Assembly (NCBI GenBank): GCA_038207565.1
Contig: JBBQZQ010000008.1
Location: forward strand, 1-64,000
Length of the DNA: 64,000 nt
DNA from: JALZAI01 sp038207565
GTDB lineage: Bacteria > Actinomycetota > Actinomycetes > Mycobacteriales > Jatrophihabitantaceae
Reading direction: 5' to 3'
Numbering within the stretch: the first letter of the stretch is position 1; each line of letters starts with the position of its first letter. Under the pieces are notes generated by a model that was not told where the DNA came from, ran no database searches, and worked only from the letters and a program-made list of their open reading frames with translations. Position numbers and translations under genes: made by a program. This document shows positions 30,955-39,881 of the stretch, one piece after another.

Positions 30955-32360
30955 CGCTCGGTGAACAGAGCCGCGCGCGCGGCATCAGGCTCGTGCAGAG
31001 GCCCGGGACGCACAGCGGCGGACACCGCGTCCTGCAGTGCAGGGAACATGCCGGCGTCGGTCGCACCGACCAGTACCGCACCTCGCGCCCCCACTTCGAG
31101 CACGTCCGGGCGCACCACCGGGACGCCGACGGCGTCGCAGATCGCCTGGCACCACAGCGCACTGCGGGCACCACCGCCGGACAGCGCGAGCGATTGCGGC
31201 GTGCCCGCAGCGTGCAGGCAATCGACGACGGCCAAGGTCAGCCCATCGACGACGCCGCGTGCCATGTCAGCACGTGTGTGCGACAGATTGAGACCTAGGA
31301 CCGCGCCACGGACGTCGGCGTCGAGGAACGGGCTGCGCTCGCCCGCCGGTGACAGGTAGGGCAGGACCAGCGGCAGGTCGTCGCGCACCGACGTCGCGGC
31401 CAGGGCGACGCACGACTCGGCGTCGGCGACTCCGAGCATGCGGGCGGCCCACTCGAGCACCTCGGTGCCGACGAGTGTGGCGTATGCGATCAGCCACCGT
31501 CCGGGCGATGCGCCCGGCAGGGTCATACCGTTGGGTGGGCGGGACAACTGCGGATTGTCGGCGACCACGCCCACGCACAAGGTCGTACCGAGCACAGCGA
31601 ACGCGTTGCCGACCTCTGTCACGCCGGTCCCCACCGCGGTGGCCGGGACGTCATAAGGCGCCAACGCAACCGGCGTGCCCGCGCGCAGACCGAGCGAACC
31701 CGCGACATCTGCAATCAACGGCGCGACGCGGTCCGCACCGGACACCGTCGGCGGCAACAAACGGCGCAATCCTTCGATGCCGAACAAACCCAGCAATCCG
31801 TCGTCATAGGTCTCGACGGTTGCGGCGAAGAACGGATTCGCCGCCTCGGTCTGGTCCAGCACACGCCTACCGGTCAGGTTGGCATATATCCAACTCCCGC
31901 AGCTCAGCAGCGTTGACGCGCCGTCGAGAAGCGCGGGGTCGTTGGCCTGCAACCAGCGCAGTTGCGCGCTGGCAACCCCAGGCGCACCGTGATTGCCGCT
32001 GATGCGGAACGCCGTGTCGAGCGTGCCGTCGCATTGCCAGGTCTCGACGATCGAGGCAGCCCGGTTGTCGTTCCACAACAGCGCAGGCCCCACCGGGTCG
32101 CCGTGCGAGTCGATCAACCAACAGCCGTCGCCCTGCGCGGTCACAGCGAGCAGTTCGACCTCGTCGGGACTACGTCGGGCCACCGCCCCCAGCACCCGAG
32201 CGGCAGCGGCCCAGACACCCCCCATGTCCTGCTCACTGCGCCCTCCCTCACCACGAACGACCGAAGTGGTCTCGGACTCGGAATCGGCAGCGTGCCAGGA
32301 CGAATCGAAGCGGACGGCCTTGACCCGGGAGGTGCCGACGTCCAGCCCGATGGTGCTCAT
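30912..32360 (-). CDS. FGGY-family carbohydrate kinase (LyxK/erythritol kinase-like)
   Basis: The 482-residue kinase has the FGGY ATPase core: phosphate loop GLDVGTSRVKAV, LAVTAQGDGCWLID with sugar-contact residues, ALLWNDNRA, the catalytic-Asp region LAPYDVPATAVG, adenosine region LALSGGGARSALWCQ, and a typical C-terminus. Overall pattern resembles L-xylulose kinase LyxK and erythritol kinases more than glycerol kinase or XylB. It is the last gene of the sugar operon and its ATG overlaps the 2-hydroxyacid dehydrogenase stop by 4 bases. The substrate, probably a ketose or polyol imported by the same operon, cannot be fixed from sequence. Confidence 0.87.
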   Translation of the reverse strand: MSTIGLDVGTSRVKAVRFDSSWHAADSESETTSVVRGEGGRSEQDMGGVWAAAARVLGAVARRSPDEVELLAVTAQGDGCWLIDSHGDPVGPALLWNDNRAASIVETWQCDGTLDTAFRISGNHGAPGVASAQLRWLQANDPALLDGASTLLSCGSWIYANLTGRRVLDQTEAANPFFAATVETYDDGLLGLFGIEGLRRLLPPTVSGADRVAPLIADVAGSLGLRAGTPVALAPYDVPATAVGTGVTEVGNAFAVLGTTLCVGVVADNPQLSRPPNGMTLPGASPGRWLIAYATLVGTEVLEWAARMLGVADAESCVALAATSVRDDLPLVLPYLSPAGERSPFLDADVRGAVLGLNLSHTRADMARGVVDGLTLAVVDCLHAAGTPQSLALSGGGARSALWCQAICDAVGVPVVRPDVLEVGARGAVLVGATDAGMFPALQDAVSAAVRPGPLHEPDAARAALFTERYVRFVAARSAARS

Positions 32361-33400
32361 GTCCGGGCGTGCCGCGTCCAGTCCGGGTTCGCGCAGTGCT
32401 CGAGCGTGCCGTCGTGCAGGAAACCGGCAACCTCGCGCGCGACCCGCTGCACGGATTCGAGCGCTACCTGCCGCGAGGCGCCGGCAAGGTGCGGGGTGGC
32501 GATCACGTCGGGACGTCGCAGCAATGGGTCGTCCTCAGCAGGGGGTTCCGGGTCGAAGACATCGAGCGCGGCGCCCGCCAACCGACCGTCCTCCAGCGCT
32601 GCGAGCAGTGCCTCCTGGTCCACCAGTTCGCCACGCGCGGTGTTCACGAAGTACGCGCCGCGCTTCATCCGCGCGAACGCCGGCGCATCGAACATCTTCC
32701 TGGTGTCGTCGGAAAGGCGGGCGTGCACGCTCACGATGTCGCTATCGGCGAGCAACTCGGTCAACGGCACTACCTGGATCCCCTTCGCCCGCAGGGCAGC
32801 CACATCGGCGTACGGGTCGGACCCGAGCACGCGTGCACCGAAACCCGCCAGCAGCTCCCCCACGCGCAGCCCCACCGCGCCCAGCCCGACGAGACCGACC
32901 GTCGCAGCGCGCAGCTCAGGGCCGGTGAGCTCGAAGCGGAAGTACCGCGCGTCCCACTCCCCGTCCGAGAGCGAGCGTGCTGAGCTTGCGATGCTGCGCG
33001 GCAGGGCAATCATCACGCCGACGGTGAACTCGGCCACCGCACCCAGATTGCGGCCGGGCAGGTACACGACCGGTACGCCCCGTTCGGTCGCTGCGCCGAG
33101 ATCGGCGTTCGCCGGACCACCGCGCGTGACGCCCACCACCCGAAGGTCAGGTGCTGCCTCGAGGACGGTGCGGCTCACCGGCGCGAGATGCGTCAGCAGC
33201 ACCTCGGCGCCGACCGCCATCTCGGCGAGTTCAGCCGATTCGCCGGATGCCTCGCGTACCCCGTCGACCGCGCCGAACGGAACATCCGGCCATCCCGTCT
33301 CGTACGGGACGACCTCGGTGTCCGGGCCGAAGGCCTCCCGCGCCGCCTCCCCGAGCGAGGCGGCGCGGATGAATTGATCGCCTGCGCAGAGAACCCTCAT
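32357..33400 (-). CDS. D-isomer-specific 2-hydroxyacid dehydrogenase
   Basis: The 347-residue enzyme has the NAD-binding fold VGLVGLGAVGLRVGELL and the catalytic set Arg in NTARGELVD, Glu in DVFDPEPP and His in TPHLAGAS. The start MRVLCAGDQFIRA differs from PGDH and D-LDH, and no ACT domain follows. It would oxidise or reduce a 2-hydroxy acid, or an analogous sugar-phosphate derivative. Overlaps of 4 bases with both the permease before and the kinase after show tight translational coupling. This enzyme class is unusual in an ordinary pentose pathway. Confidence 0.88.
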   Translation of the reverse strand: MRVLCAGDQFIRAASLGEAAREAFGPDTEVVPYETGWPDVPFGAVDGVREASGESAELAEMAVGAEVLLTHLAPVSRTVLEAAPDLRVVGVTRGGPANADLGAATERGVPVVYLPGRNLGAVAEFTVGVMIALPRSIASSARSLSDGEWDARYFRFELTGPELRAATVGLVGLGAVGLRVGELLAGFGARVLGSDPYADVAALRAKGIQVVPLTELLADSDIVSVHARLSDDTRKMFDAPAFARMKRGAYFVNTARGELVDQEALLAALEDGRLAGAALDVFDPEPPAEDDPLLRRPDVIATPHLAGASRQVALESVQRVAREVAGFLHDGTLEHCANPDWTRHART

Positions 33401-34665
33401 GCGGCGCCGTGCGCAGCGCGCGACTTGCGCGCCAGCGAGTCGACCATGACCGCGACGGCCAGCACCGCACCGGTGATCATGAAACGCAGCGACGAGGACA
33501 AGTTCAGCAGCGTCAAGCCGCTCGAGATCGACTGGATGACGATGATGCCCAACAGTGCCGAGTACGCGCTGCCTCGTCCACCGAACAGGCTGGTACCGCC
33601 AATGACGGCTGCCGCGATCGCGTTCAGGTTCACGTCACCGGTGCCCGCGGACTGGCTGGACGAGGCCAAGCGCGCCGCGCCGAGGATGCCACCGATGGCA
33701 GCGAGCACCGAACACAGCACGAAGGCACTGAGGTAGATGCGGTTCACCTTGATGCCGGCGCGCCGGGCAGCCTCACGGTTGCCACCGACCGCGGTCATCG
33801 ACCGCCCCCACTTCGTCCTGGTGAAGGCGTAGTTCATTACCACCACCAGAGCGGCGAACAGGCCGAACATCCACGGCACGCCACGGTCACGGTTGAGGTA
33901 CCAGACCACGAACTCCAGCGCTACGAGCATGATCACGGCTTGCACGACGATGAAGCCGACCGGACGTACGGACAGGCCTGCCTTGCGCCGCCGGCCCGTG
34001 ATCAAGAAACCGGTGATGAACACACCAGCGGCGGCGAGCGCAGCGACCACGTACGCGATGACCGGTGGCATGAAATAGAGCTGGCCGAAGTTGACCATTG
34101 CCGAGCCGAAGGGCAGGTTGATCGAGCCGGCCTGACCGAGCAGGTAGAGCTGCAGGCCGAGGAAGGCGAGCAGGCCGGCCAGTGTCGCCACGAAGCTGGG
34201 CATCCCGAAGCGGGTGAACAGTTCGGCGTACACGACGCCGATGACGGCACCTGCGGCCACTGCCGCGAGCACGGCAACCAGCACCGGCCACCCGTGATTG
34301 ACCCACAACACGCCGAGGATCGCGGAGGACAGACCGCTTACCGAGCCGACCGAAAGGTCGATCTCGCCGATCATCAGCACACACACGATGCCGAGCGAGA
34401 TGACGCCGACCGAGCAACTGTCGAAGAGCAGGTTGACGAGGTTGTTGCTCGATAGGAATACGGAGTTGAGCAGCTGGAACACCGTCCAGATGATCACCAG
34501 GCCGACGATGACCGGCAGCGGGCCCAGGTCACCTGCCCGGATGCGGCGACCGAAGGCGCGCGCCATCCCGCCGAAGCCGACTTCGGCCTCGAGCCGTTCG
34601 TCGCGCCGGTCGAGCAACTGCGGCGACGGGGCCTTGTCCGTGCTCGGCTTCGCGGTGCTCGTCAT
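33397..34665 (-). CDS. sugar ABC transporter permease (XylH-like)
   Basis: The 422-residue permease has about ten to twelve hydrophobic segments. It shows the XylH/RbsC-family marks VLMIGEIDLSVGSVSGLSSA and VGGNREAARRAGIKVNRIYL, followed by IGGTSLFGGRGSAYSALLG. XylH-type members are longer than RbsC, as here. It pairs with the upstream ATPase and lipoprotein to import a sugar or polyol. ATG 34665 overlaps the ATPase stop by 4 bases; the longer open frame upstream is out of frame with the ATPase and not native. Confidence 0.92.
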   Translation of the reverse strand: MTSTAKPSTDKAPSPQLLDRRDERLEAEVGFGGMARAFGRRIRAGDLGPLPVIVGLVIIWTVFQLLNSVFLSSNNLVNLLFDSCSVGVISLGIVCVLMIGEIDLSVGSVSGLSSAILGVLWVNHGWPVLVAVLAAVAAGAVIGVVYAELFTRFGMPSFVATLAGLLAFLGLQLYLLGQAGSINLPFGSAMVNFGQLYFMPPVIAYVVAALAAAGVFITGFLITGRRRKAGLSVRPVGFIVVQAVIMLVALEFVVWYLNRDRGVPWMFGLFAALVVVMNYAFTRTKWGRSMTAVGGNREAARRAGIKVNRIYLSAFVLCSVLAAIGGILGAARLASSSQSAGTGDVNLNAIAAAVIGGTSLFGGRGSAYSALLGIIVIQSISSGLTLLNLSSSLRFMITGAVLAVAVMVDSLARKSRAAHGAA

Positions 34666-35495
34666 GTCGTCGCCTCCGTGTCGGTGTCGTGGTGTGCCCT
34701 GCGCGCCGACCGTCGCGAGACCGAGTTGTCGCTCGCGCCGGTGATAGCGCTGACCAATTCCTGACTCGATGCGTCCGCGTCGAAGACACCGTTGTTGCGG
34801 CCGAGCCGCAGCACGACGATGCGGTCGGCCACCGCGCGGACGTCCTCCATGTTGTGGCTGACCATGATCACTCCCAGGCCGCGCTCGCGCACCCGTTCGA
34901 TGAGGTCGAGCACCTCGGCGGTCTGCGCCACACCGAGTGCGGCCGTCGGCTCGTCCAGGATGATCACTTTGGGATCGAGCAACAGCGAGCGTGCGATCGC
35001 TACTGTCTGGCGTTGTCCGCCCGACAGCGATGCGATCGGAGTGCGCACGCTGGGGATGCGGGCCGAAAGCTCGTTGAGCAACTCCCACGCGCGCATCTCC
35101 ATGTGCACCTCGTCGAGGCGCATCGGCGACAACTCCTGGCCCAGAAAGAGATTCGCGACCACGTCGAGGTTCTCGCACAGGGCGAGGTCCTGGAACACGG
35201 TGGCGATTCCGAGGTGCAGCGCTGCCGCGGGGTCGATGACCGTCACGGGTCGACCCTCCCAACGGATCTCACCGGCGGTCGGTGCGTGCACTCCTGCGAG
35301 CACCTTGACCAGCGTCGACTTGCCTGCGCCGTTGTCCCCCACGAGGGCGACCACCTCGCCGGCATGCACGTCGAGTTCGATGTCGGTCAGTGCCGACACC
35401 GCACCAAATCGTTTGGACACGCCGTTCAGGCTCAGGATCAGGTCGCCCTGCGATTCCTTGGGACCCTTCGGCGTCTTTTCCAGCGTGCTCGTCAT
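34662..35495 (-). CDS. sugar ABC transporter ATP-binding protein
   Basis: The 277-residue ATPase has Walker A GDNGAGKST, signature LSGGQRQT and Walker B VIILDEPTAAL, with the CUT2-type marks FQDLALCENLDVVANLFLG and MVSHNMEDV. It is a single nucleotide-binding domain, about half the size of XylG/RbsA double ATPases, so it must act as a homodimer. The start MTSTLEK is 72 bases after the stop of the binding-protein gene, the largest gap in the operon. Confidence 0.92.
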   Translation of the reverse strand: MTSTLEKTPKGPKESQGDLILSLNGVSKRFGAVSALTDIELDVHAGEVVALVGDNGAGKSTLVKVLAGVHAPTAGEIRWEGRPVTVIDPAAALHLGIATVFQDLALCENLDVVANLFLGQELSPMRLDEVHMEMRAWELLNELSARIPSVRTPIASLSGGQRQTVAIARSLLLDPKVIILDEPTAALGVAQTAEVLDLIERVRERGLGVIMVSHNMEDVRAVADRIVVLRLGRNNGVFDADASSQELVSAITGASDNSVSRRSARRAHHDTDTEATT

Positions 35496-35567
35496 CGCTG
35501 GTCTCTCCCTCTGTTGGACGGACGGTGGGGCCCCCTCGCCGGGGGTGGCGAGGAGGCCGGCTCGGTG

Positions 35568-36677
35568 TCAGGAGATGCCGAGCTTGCTGCAGCCGGACTG
35601 GTACCGGCCGGTGCACAGCTGTGCTGCCGTGTTGATCGGCTTGCCGTTGACCTTCTTGTCGATGATCTCGCCCTTCAAGTTGGTAGCCGTGACCACAGCC
35701 GGGGTGAACAGCTGCGTGGGCGTGCCAAACAGTGTGGTGTCCGCCTTGGGTGTGCTGCCGTTCAACAGGCCGAAGGCCACCTTCGCCGCGGCCGCCGCCA
35801 CGACCTCGCTCGGCTTGGAGATGGTGTTGTACTGATCGCCGGCGATGATCAGCTGCAGGCCCGCGATCGTCGCATCGTTGCCGGTCACCGGCGGGACGGG
35901 GTTCACACCGGCAGCCTTCAGCGCCGCGATCGTGCCGCCGGCGGTGCCGTCATTGGCAGCGACCACGCCGACGATCTTCTTGCCGAACCGCGAGATCTGG
36001 CCGCTGACCCATTGCTGGGCCTTCGCCGGGTCCCAATCCGGCGTGTCGTACTCGGCGAGCGTCTTGTATCCGCTGCTTACCAAGCCTTCGTGAATGCCCT
36101 TCTTGATCAGGCCGGCCGCCGCGTCGGTCGGCGACCCATTCACCTCGAGTACGCCGCCCGAACTGGGCGAGACGCCCTTCTTCTTCAATTCGTCCACCAA
36201 GGACTTCGCGATCGCCTTGCCGATGGCCTCGTTGTCGAAGGACACGTAGTAGTCGGCCTTGGCCGACGGGATCGGCCGGTCATAGGCGATGACCTTCACA
36301 CCCTGGGACTGCGCCTGCTTCACCAGCGACGCGGCCGCGGTCGAGTCGACCGGGTCCATGACGATGGCCTTGGCGCCCTGGGAGATCACGGAGTTGAACT
36401 GTTGCTGCTGCTTGGCGGCGTCGGCGTCGGCGTTCTGGTACAACACCGTGCAGCCGGAGCACAGGCTCTTCATCTCCTTGACGAAGCCGGGACGGTCGTG
36501 CTGCTCGTAACGCGTCGACGCCTCGTCCGGCATGAGGAAGGCGATCTTGGAACTCTTCGCGTCCCCGCTCTTGCCGGAATTGGTGCCACCCTTTGTCGAA
36601 CAAGCGGTAGCGCCGCCGATGGCGAGCGCCAGCAGGGCGATCGGGATCAGTGCAGGTTTCATTGCGGTGGAACTCAT
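35568..36677 (-). CDS. sugar-binding lipoprotein (XylF-like)
   Basis: The 369-residue protein begins with a lipoprotein signal (LALAIGGATAC, lipid Cys26) and a Ser/Gly/Lys linker. A periplasmic-binding type 1 fold follows: SKIAFLMPDEASTRYEQHDR, VISQGAKAIVMDPVDSTAAA, VIAYDRPIPSAKADYYVSFD, GVVAANDGTAGGTIAALK. The DR/RY and YDR residues are the ones that hold sugar in XylF and relatives. It would capture the substrate outside the membrane for the coupled permease. Start overlaps the phosphatase stop by 4 bases; an internal ATG (MKPALIP) is an alternative. Confidence 0.92.
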   Translation of the reverse strand: MSSTAMKPALIPIALLALAIGGATACSTKGGTNSGKSGDAKSSKIAFLMPDEASTRYEQHDRPGFVKEMKSLCSGCTVLYQNADADAAKQQQQFNSVISQGAKAIVMDPVDSTAAASLVKQAQSQGVKVIAYDRPIPSAKADYYVSFDNEAIGKAIAKSLVDELKKKGVSPSSGGVLEVNGSPTDAAAGLIKKGIHEGLVSSGYKTLAEYDTPDWDPAKAQQWVSGQISRFGKKIVGVVAANDGTAGGTIAALKAAGVNPVPPVTGNDATIAGLQLIIAGDQYNTISKPSEVVAAAAAKVAFGLLNGSTPKADTTLFGTPTQLFTPAVVTATNLKGEIIDKKVNGKPINTAAQLCTGRYQSGCSKLGIS

Positions 36678-37405
36678 GGTTGCTCCTTCGTGTCGTGGTC
36701 GGTGCCGGTCATGTGGGTTGTGGGTGGTCGGGCGTTCAGGGAGATCAAGGACGCGGGCTCGCCTCGGGCGGACGGCACGACGAGTTCGGTGACAGCGCCG
36801 TTATCGAGGCGCGGGAACAGCTGTCGGTACCGCGCGACCGGGACATCGAGCAGGTCACACATCGCCAGCCGCAGCAGGGTGTTGTGTGCGATGACGAGAA
36901 CGTTTCCGCCGAGATGACGCTGCGCGGCATCGCGCAGCGCCGCGCCGGCGCGCTGCGACGCGACTTCGGGCGATTCGGCGCCGGGGAAAGGGTGCGCGAC
37001 GGGGTCGCGGCGGAACCGGCGGACCATCTCGGCGTCGAGGCTTAGCAACTCGTCGACCGTGCGGCCCTCGGCGACACCGAAGTCGACCTCGCGCAGATCC
37101 TCGACGATCTCGAGTTCGAGGCCGAGCGCGTCCGCCGTCGGACGCGCCGTTTCGAGCACGCGTCGCACCGGCGACACGACCACGGCGTCGAAGTGCTGGG
37201 TACGCGCCCACTGCGCGAGAGAGAGCGCCTGCTGAACGCCGTTCTCAGTCAGGTCGATGTCGCTCGTACCGCCGGCGTAACGGTTGTCGGCGTGCCAGAC
37301 GGTCTCGCCGTGCCGTACCAGCGACAGCCGGGTCATGGCGGCGGGCACGGTGTCGCCCGATTCGATCTGGCTACGCTCCGTGTTGTCGCCCGCAGCCTCG
37401 TTCAT
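36674..37405 (-). CDS. histidine phosphatase family protein
   Basis: The 243-residue enzyme has the phosphoglycerate mutase-like signature LVRHGETVWHADNRYAGG with the nucleophilic His, the second basic site SPVRRVLETA, the acid Glu in REVDFGVAEG and the closing His in LVIAHNTLLRLA. It would remove phosphate from a small sugar phosphate. The start at 37405 overlaps the kinase stop by 4 bases; ATG 37336 (MTRLSLVRHGET) is the alternative conserved start. A phosphatase in the same operon as two kinases suggests a phosphorylated intermediate that is later released, or detoxification of a dead-end phosphate. Confidence 0.88.
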   Translation of the reverse strand: MNEAAGDNTERSQIESGDTVPAAMTRLSLVRHGETVWHADNRYAGGTSDIDLTENGVQQALSLAQWARTQHFDAVVVSPVRRVLETARPTADALGLELEIVEDLREVDFGVAEGRTVDELLSLDAEMVRRFRRDPVAHPFPGAESPEVASQRAGAALRDAAQRHLGGNVLVIAHNTLLRLAMCDLLDVPVARYRQLFPRLDNGAVTELVVPSARGEPASLISLNARPPTTHMTGTDHDTKEQP

Positions 37406-38868
37406 CGCGACACCGTCCCCGCCGACAGGACTGCGTCGGCGAGCACCCGATCAAGCCAGCCCCGATCGGCGAGCTCGGCGACGAGGCACTGGTAGCCGGG
37501 TCGCAATGCTGTCCCGACCTCGGCATCCGGTTCCAGACGGGCGCCCACGCGCACCATCCGCTTCGCGGTCGCGGTCAGCTGTCCGGGCTCAGCGGCGGCC
37601 AGGATGGCCATGCCGACAGCAGCCTGGGAGGACTCGGGCAACAAGGTCGTCCGACCCAACATGTCGGTGCGTAGCTGGTTCCACCAGGGATTTCGGGTCG
37701 CTCCACCGGTGAACGCGACGGTGCCGCTGGTGTCGGCGCCTAGAACCGCGAGGACGTCGTAGGCGAGGCGCTCGACGTACGCGACGCCCTGGCACAGTGC
37801 CGCGAACCTGGTCGCGTCGTCGTCGATACCGTCAGCGGTGAACCCGCGTGCGTCCGGTGCCACGAAGGGGAATCGCTCGCCGCTACCGGCCAGCGGGTAG
37901 GTCACTCCGGCGACGGGCACGAGCCTGCGCGCGGCTCTGGTCAGTGCCTCCAGGTCGGCCCCGGCGAAGGTCTTCTCGATGACGCCGGCGCCGGTGCTCG
38001 AGGCACCGCCTGGTAGCCAGCCGCCGTCAGGGTGCCGGTGGCAGTAGACAGCACCATTCGGGTCGCGCACCGGTTGTGCCGTCGAGCCCTTCACCACGAG
38101 CGTCGTACCGAGCGCGCTGCTCCAGCTACCCGCGGAAAGTGCCCCGGCGGCGATCTGCGCGGCGCACCCGTCGGTCATGCCGGCGCGCACCGGCGTCCCC
38201 TGGCGCAGCCCGAGTGCGCCAGCCGCAGCGCTGCCCACCCGACCCAGCACCTCCCCCGGCAGGACGAGCGCGGGCAGCAAACCTTTCCTGATCTTCAGCT
38301 CGGCGAACACCTCGCCCGGCCAAGTTGCGGTGCGCAGGTCTGCGCCGGTCTTGAGGGCATTCGAGGTGTCGGTGGCGACGGGGTGCCCCGTGAGCCGGCC
38401 GACCAGATGGTCGGATTGATGCACGACGCGGTCTTCGCGGCCGAGCGACCCGTGCTCGACGAGCCACAGCACCTTCGGCAGCGCCCAGCTCGGCTGCATC
38501 CGGTATCCGAGCGCGGACCAGACGGCGCCCCCCACCTCCTGCGCGCGGACGGCCTGCTCGTGGGCGCGAGCATCGTCATACATCAGCGCGGCGCCGCGCG
38601 GCGTCCCGTCGGCGGACTCGACGAGCACGGTGCCCGACGTCGCGTCGAGCGCGATCGCATCGACGTCGTCACCCTCCGCCCTCGCCACAGCGTCGCGGAC
38701 AGCAGCTGTCAGAGCGGCCCACCAGCGCTCGGGAAGCTGCTCGTGAAGGGCCCCGTCGCGGCGTGAACCCGCCAAAGCGGCTGACCCCGCACCGAGAAGC
38801 CGGCCGGATTCGTCGACGACCGCTGCGCGCACACCCTGGGTGCCGACGTCGATCCCGCAGAAAGCCAT
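37402..38868 (-). CDS. FGGY-family kinase (D-ribulose kinase-like)
   Basis: The 488-residue kinase is the first gene of the operon. It has GIDVGTQGVRAAVVDESGR, then IALDATSGTVLVESADG and AALMYDDARAHEQA, a pattern close to the plant/cyanobacterial D-ribulose kinase group (XK-1/SePSK), and the FGGY core AGMTDGCAAQIAAGALSAG and VAFTGGATRNPWWNQ. It is clearly different in sequence from the other kinase of the operon, so the two probably act on different substrates. A promoter-like element with an inverted repeat lies about 45-75 bases upstream. Confidence 0.88.
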   Translation of the reverse strand: MAFCGIDVGTQGVRAAVVDESGRLLGAGSAALAGSRRDGALHEQLPERWWAALTAAVRDAVARAEGDDVDAIALDATSGTVLVESADGTPRGAALMYDDARAHEQAVRAQEVGGAVWSALGYRMQPSWALPKVLWLVEHGSLGREDRVVHQSDHLVGRLTGHPVATDTSNALKTGADLRTATWPGEVFAELKIRKGLLPALVLPGEVLGRVGSAAAGALGLRQGTPVRAGMTDGCAAQIAAGALSAGSWSSALGTTLVVKGSTAQPVRDPNGAVYCHRHPDGGWLPGGASSTGAGVIEKTFAGADLEALTRAARRLVPVAGVTYPLAGSGERFPFVAPDARGFTADGIDDDATRFAALCQGVAYVERLAYDVLAVLGADTSGTVAFTGGATRNPWWNQLRTDMLGRTTLLPESSQAAVGMAILAAAEPGQLTATAKRMVRVGARLEPDAEVGTALRPGYQCLVAELADRGWLDRVLADAVLSAGTVSR

Positions 38869-38912
38869 CTCTCATCACCCCCGCCCGCTCGCATCACTCA
38901 GCTCTTCCGATA

Positions 38913-38941
38913 TATCTAACATTCATTGTGTTAGAAAACAA
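38913..38941 (-). promoter_or_regulatory. sugar operon promoter with overlapping inverted repeat
   Basis: On the minus strand TTGTTT (38941-38936) and TAGATA (38918-38913) stand 17 bases apart, a good -35/-10 pair. An inverted repeat with arms TCTAACA and TGTTAGA (38915-38935) overlaps the spacer and -10, as expected for a repressor site. The whole 38869-39067 gap is AT-rich compared with the genes. The nearby DeoR protein is the obvious candidate ligand. Confidence 0.65.
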
Positions 38942-39067
38942 GCCCTTGGATATCAAATCGTTACCTGAGAGGGCTTGCGGGCGTAGTGATCTCCCCACAG
39001 GGCAGGCGAAACCTCACTGCCGGCCCACCGACAGCGCGGTGTTACGTGCGTGCGAAGTGCGGTCGAG

Positions 39068-39871
39068 TCAGTGCTGGGCGACGGCTACCTGGACGTCGGC
39101 CGAGCGCGCGCGGAGATCGGCGAGGTCATCCGGATCGATGCCGTCGTCGGTGATGACGGTGTCGAAGTCGGACACGTCGCAGAGCACATGCGGCGCCGGA
39201 CGGCCGAATTTCGCGTGATCGACCAACAGGACGGTGCGTGCGGAGTTCTGCAGGAACGCCTGGCGCACCATCACCGTGGGCTCCGAACGGTGCAGACACT
39301 TGCCCTCGTTCACCGCCGTGGTGGACATGAAGAAGATGTCCGCGTGCATGCTCTTGATCGCCTCGACGGTCTGCAGTCCTTGACACGCCTCCTGCCGCGG
39401 GTGGTAGTGCCCGCCGAGCAGGTGCAGTTCGAGATCGGGACTGTCGCCCAGAGCGGCAACGGCCGGAAGGAAGTTGGTCGCGACCGTCATCGGCGGGTGG
39501 GCGACCAGATAGGGGACGAGGCCGAGGGCCGTCGTGCTGTCGTCGAGGAAGATCGTCTGACCGTGCGTGAGCATTCCGGCGGCCAGCTCGGCGATCGCGT
39601 CCTTCTCGGACCTCATCGCGGCGATGCGCTCGCGCACCCCCGCCTCGACCAGCGCCGACGGGTTCGCTGTCGCGCCACCACGGATCTTGGTCAGCCAACC
39701 CTCGAGTTCGAGTGCGTCCAGGTCGCGGTGCATCGTCATCAGGCTGACGTCGAACTCGCGTGCGAGGTCTTCGACGCGAGCGAATCCTTCCGCGAGCACC
39801 CGCCGGCGCACGTGCTCGCGGCGTGCCACCGGCCCACGCTCGACCGAGCCGAGGGGTGCCGCGTCTGTCAC
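39068..39871 (-). CDS. DeoR-family transcriptional regulator
   Basis: The 267-residue protein has an N-terminal DeoR helix-turn-helix (GFARVEDLAREFDVSLMTMH, then RDLDALELEGWLTKIRGGA) and a C-terminal DeoRC sensor domain (TIFLDDSTTALGLVPYL, ELHLLGGHYHPRQEACQG, DIFFMSTTAVNEGKCLH, LLVDHAKFGRPAPHVL). Such proteins sense phosphorylated sugars. GTG 39871 is chosen because the upstream part of the open frame is antisense-like. It lies 10 bases after hutI and 200 bases before the sugar operon on the same strand, so it may be read from the hut promoter while controlling the sugar promoter. Confidence 0.9.
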   Translation of the reverse strand: MTDAAPLGSVERGPVARREHVRRRVLAEGFARVEDLAREFDVSLMTMHRDLDALELEGWLTKIRGGATANPSALVEAGVRERIAAMRSEKDAIAELAAGMLTHGQTIFLDDSTTALGLVPYLVAHPPMTVATNFLPAVAALGDSPDLELHLLGGHYHPRQEACQGLQTVEAIKSMHADIFFMSTTAVNEGKCLHRSEPTVMVRQAFLQNSARTVLLVDHAKFGRPAPHVLCDVSDFDTVITDDGIDPDDLADLRARSADVQVAVAQH

Positions 39872-39881
39872 GGCAGCCACC

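Noticed and set aside
30912..38868. Sugar operon as an Lsr/AI-2 uptake system
   Set aside because: There is an FGGY kinase and an importer, but the binding protein is XylF-like, the regulator is DeoR-type rather than LsrR, and LsrF/LsrG are absent.
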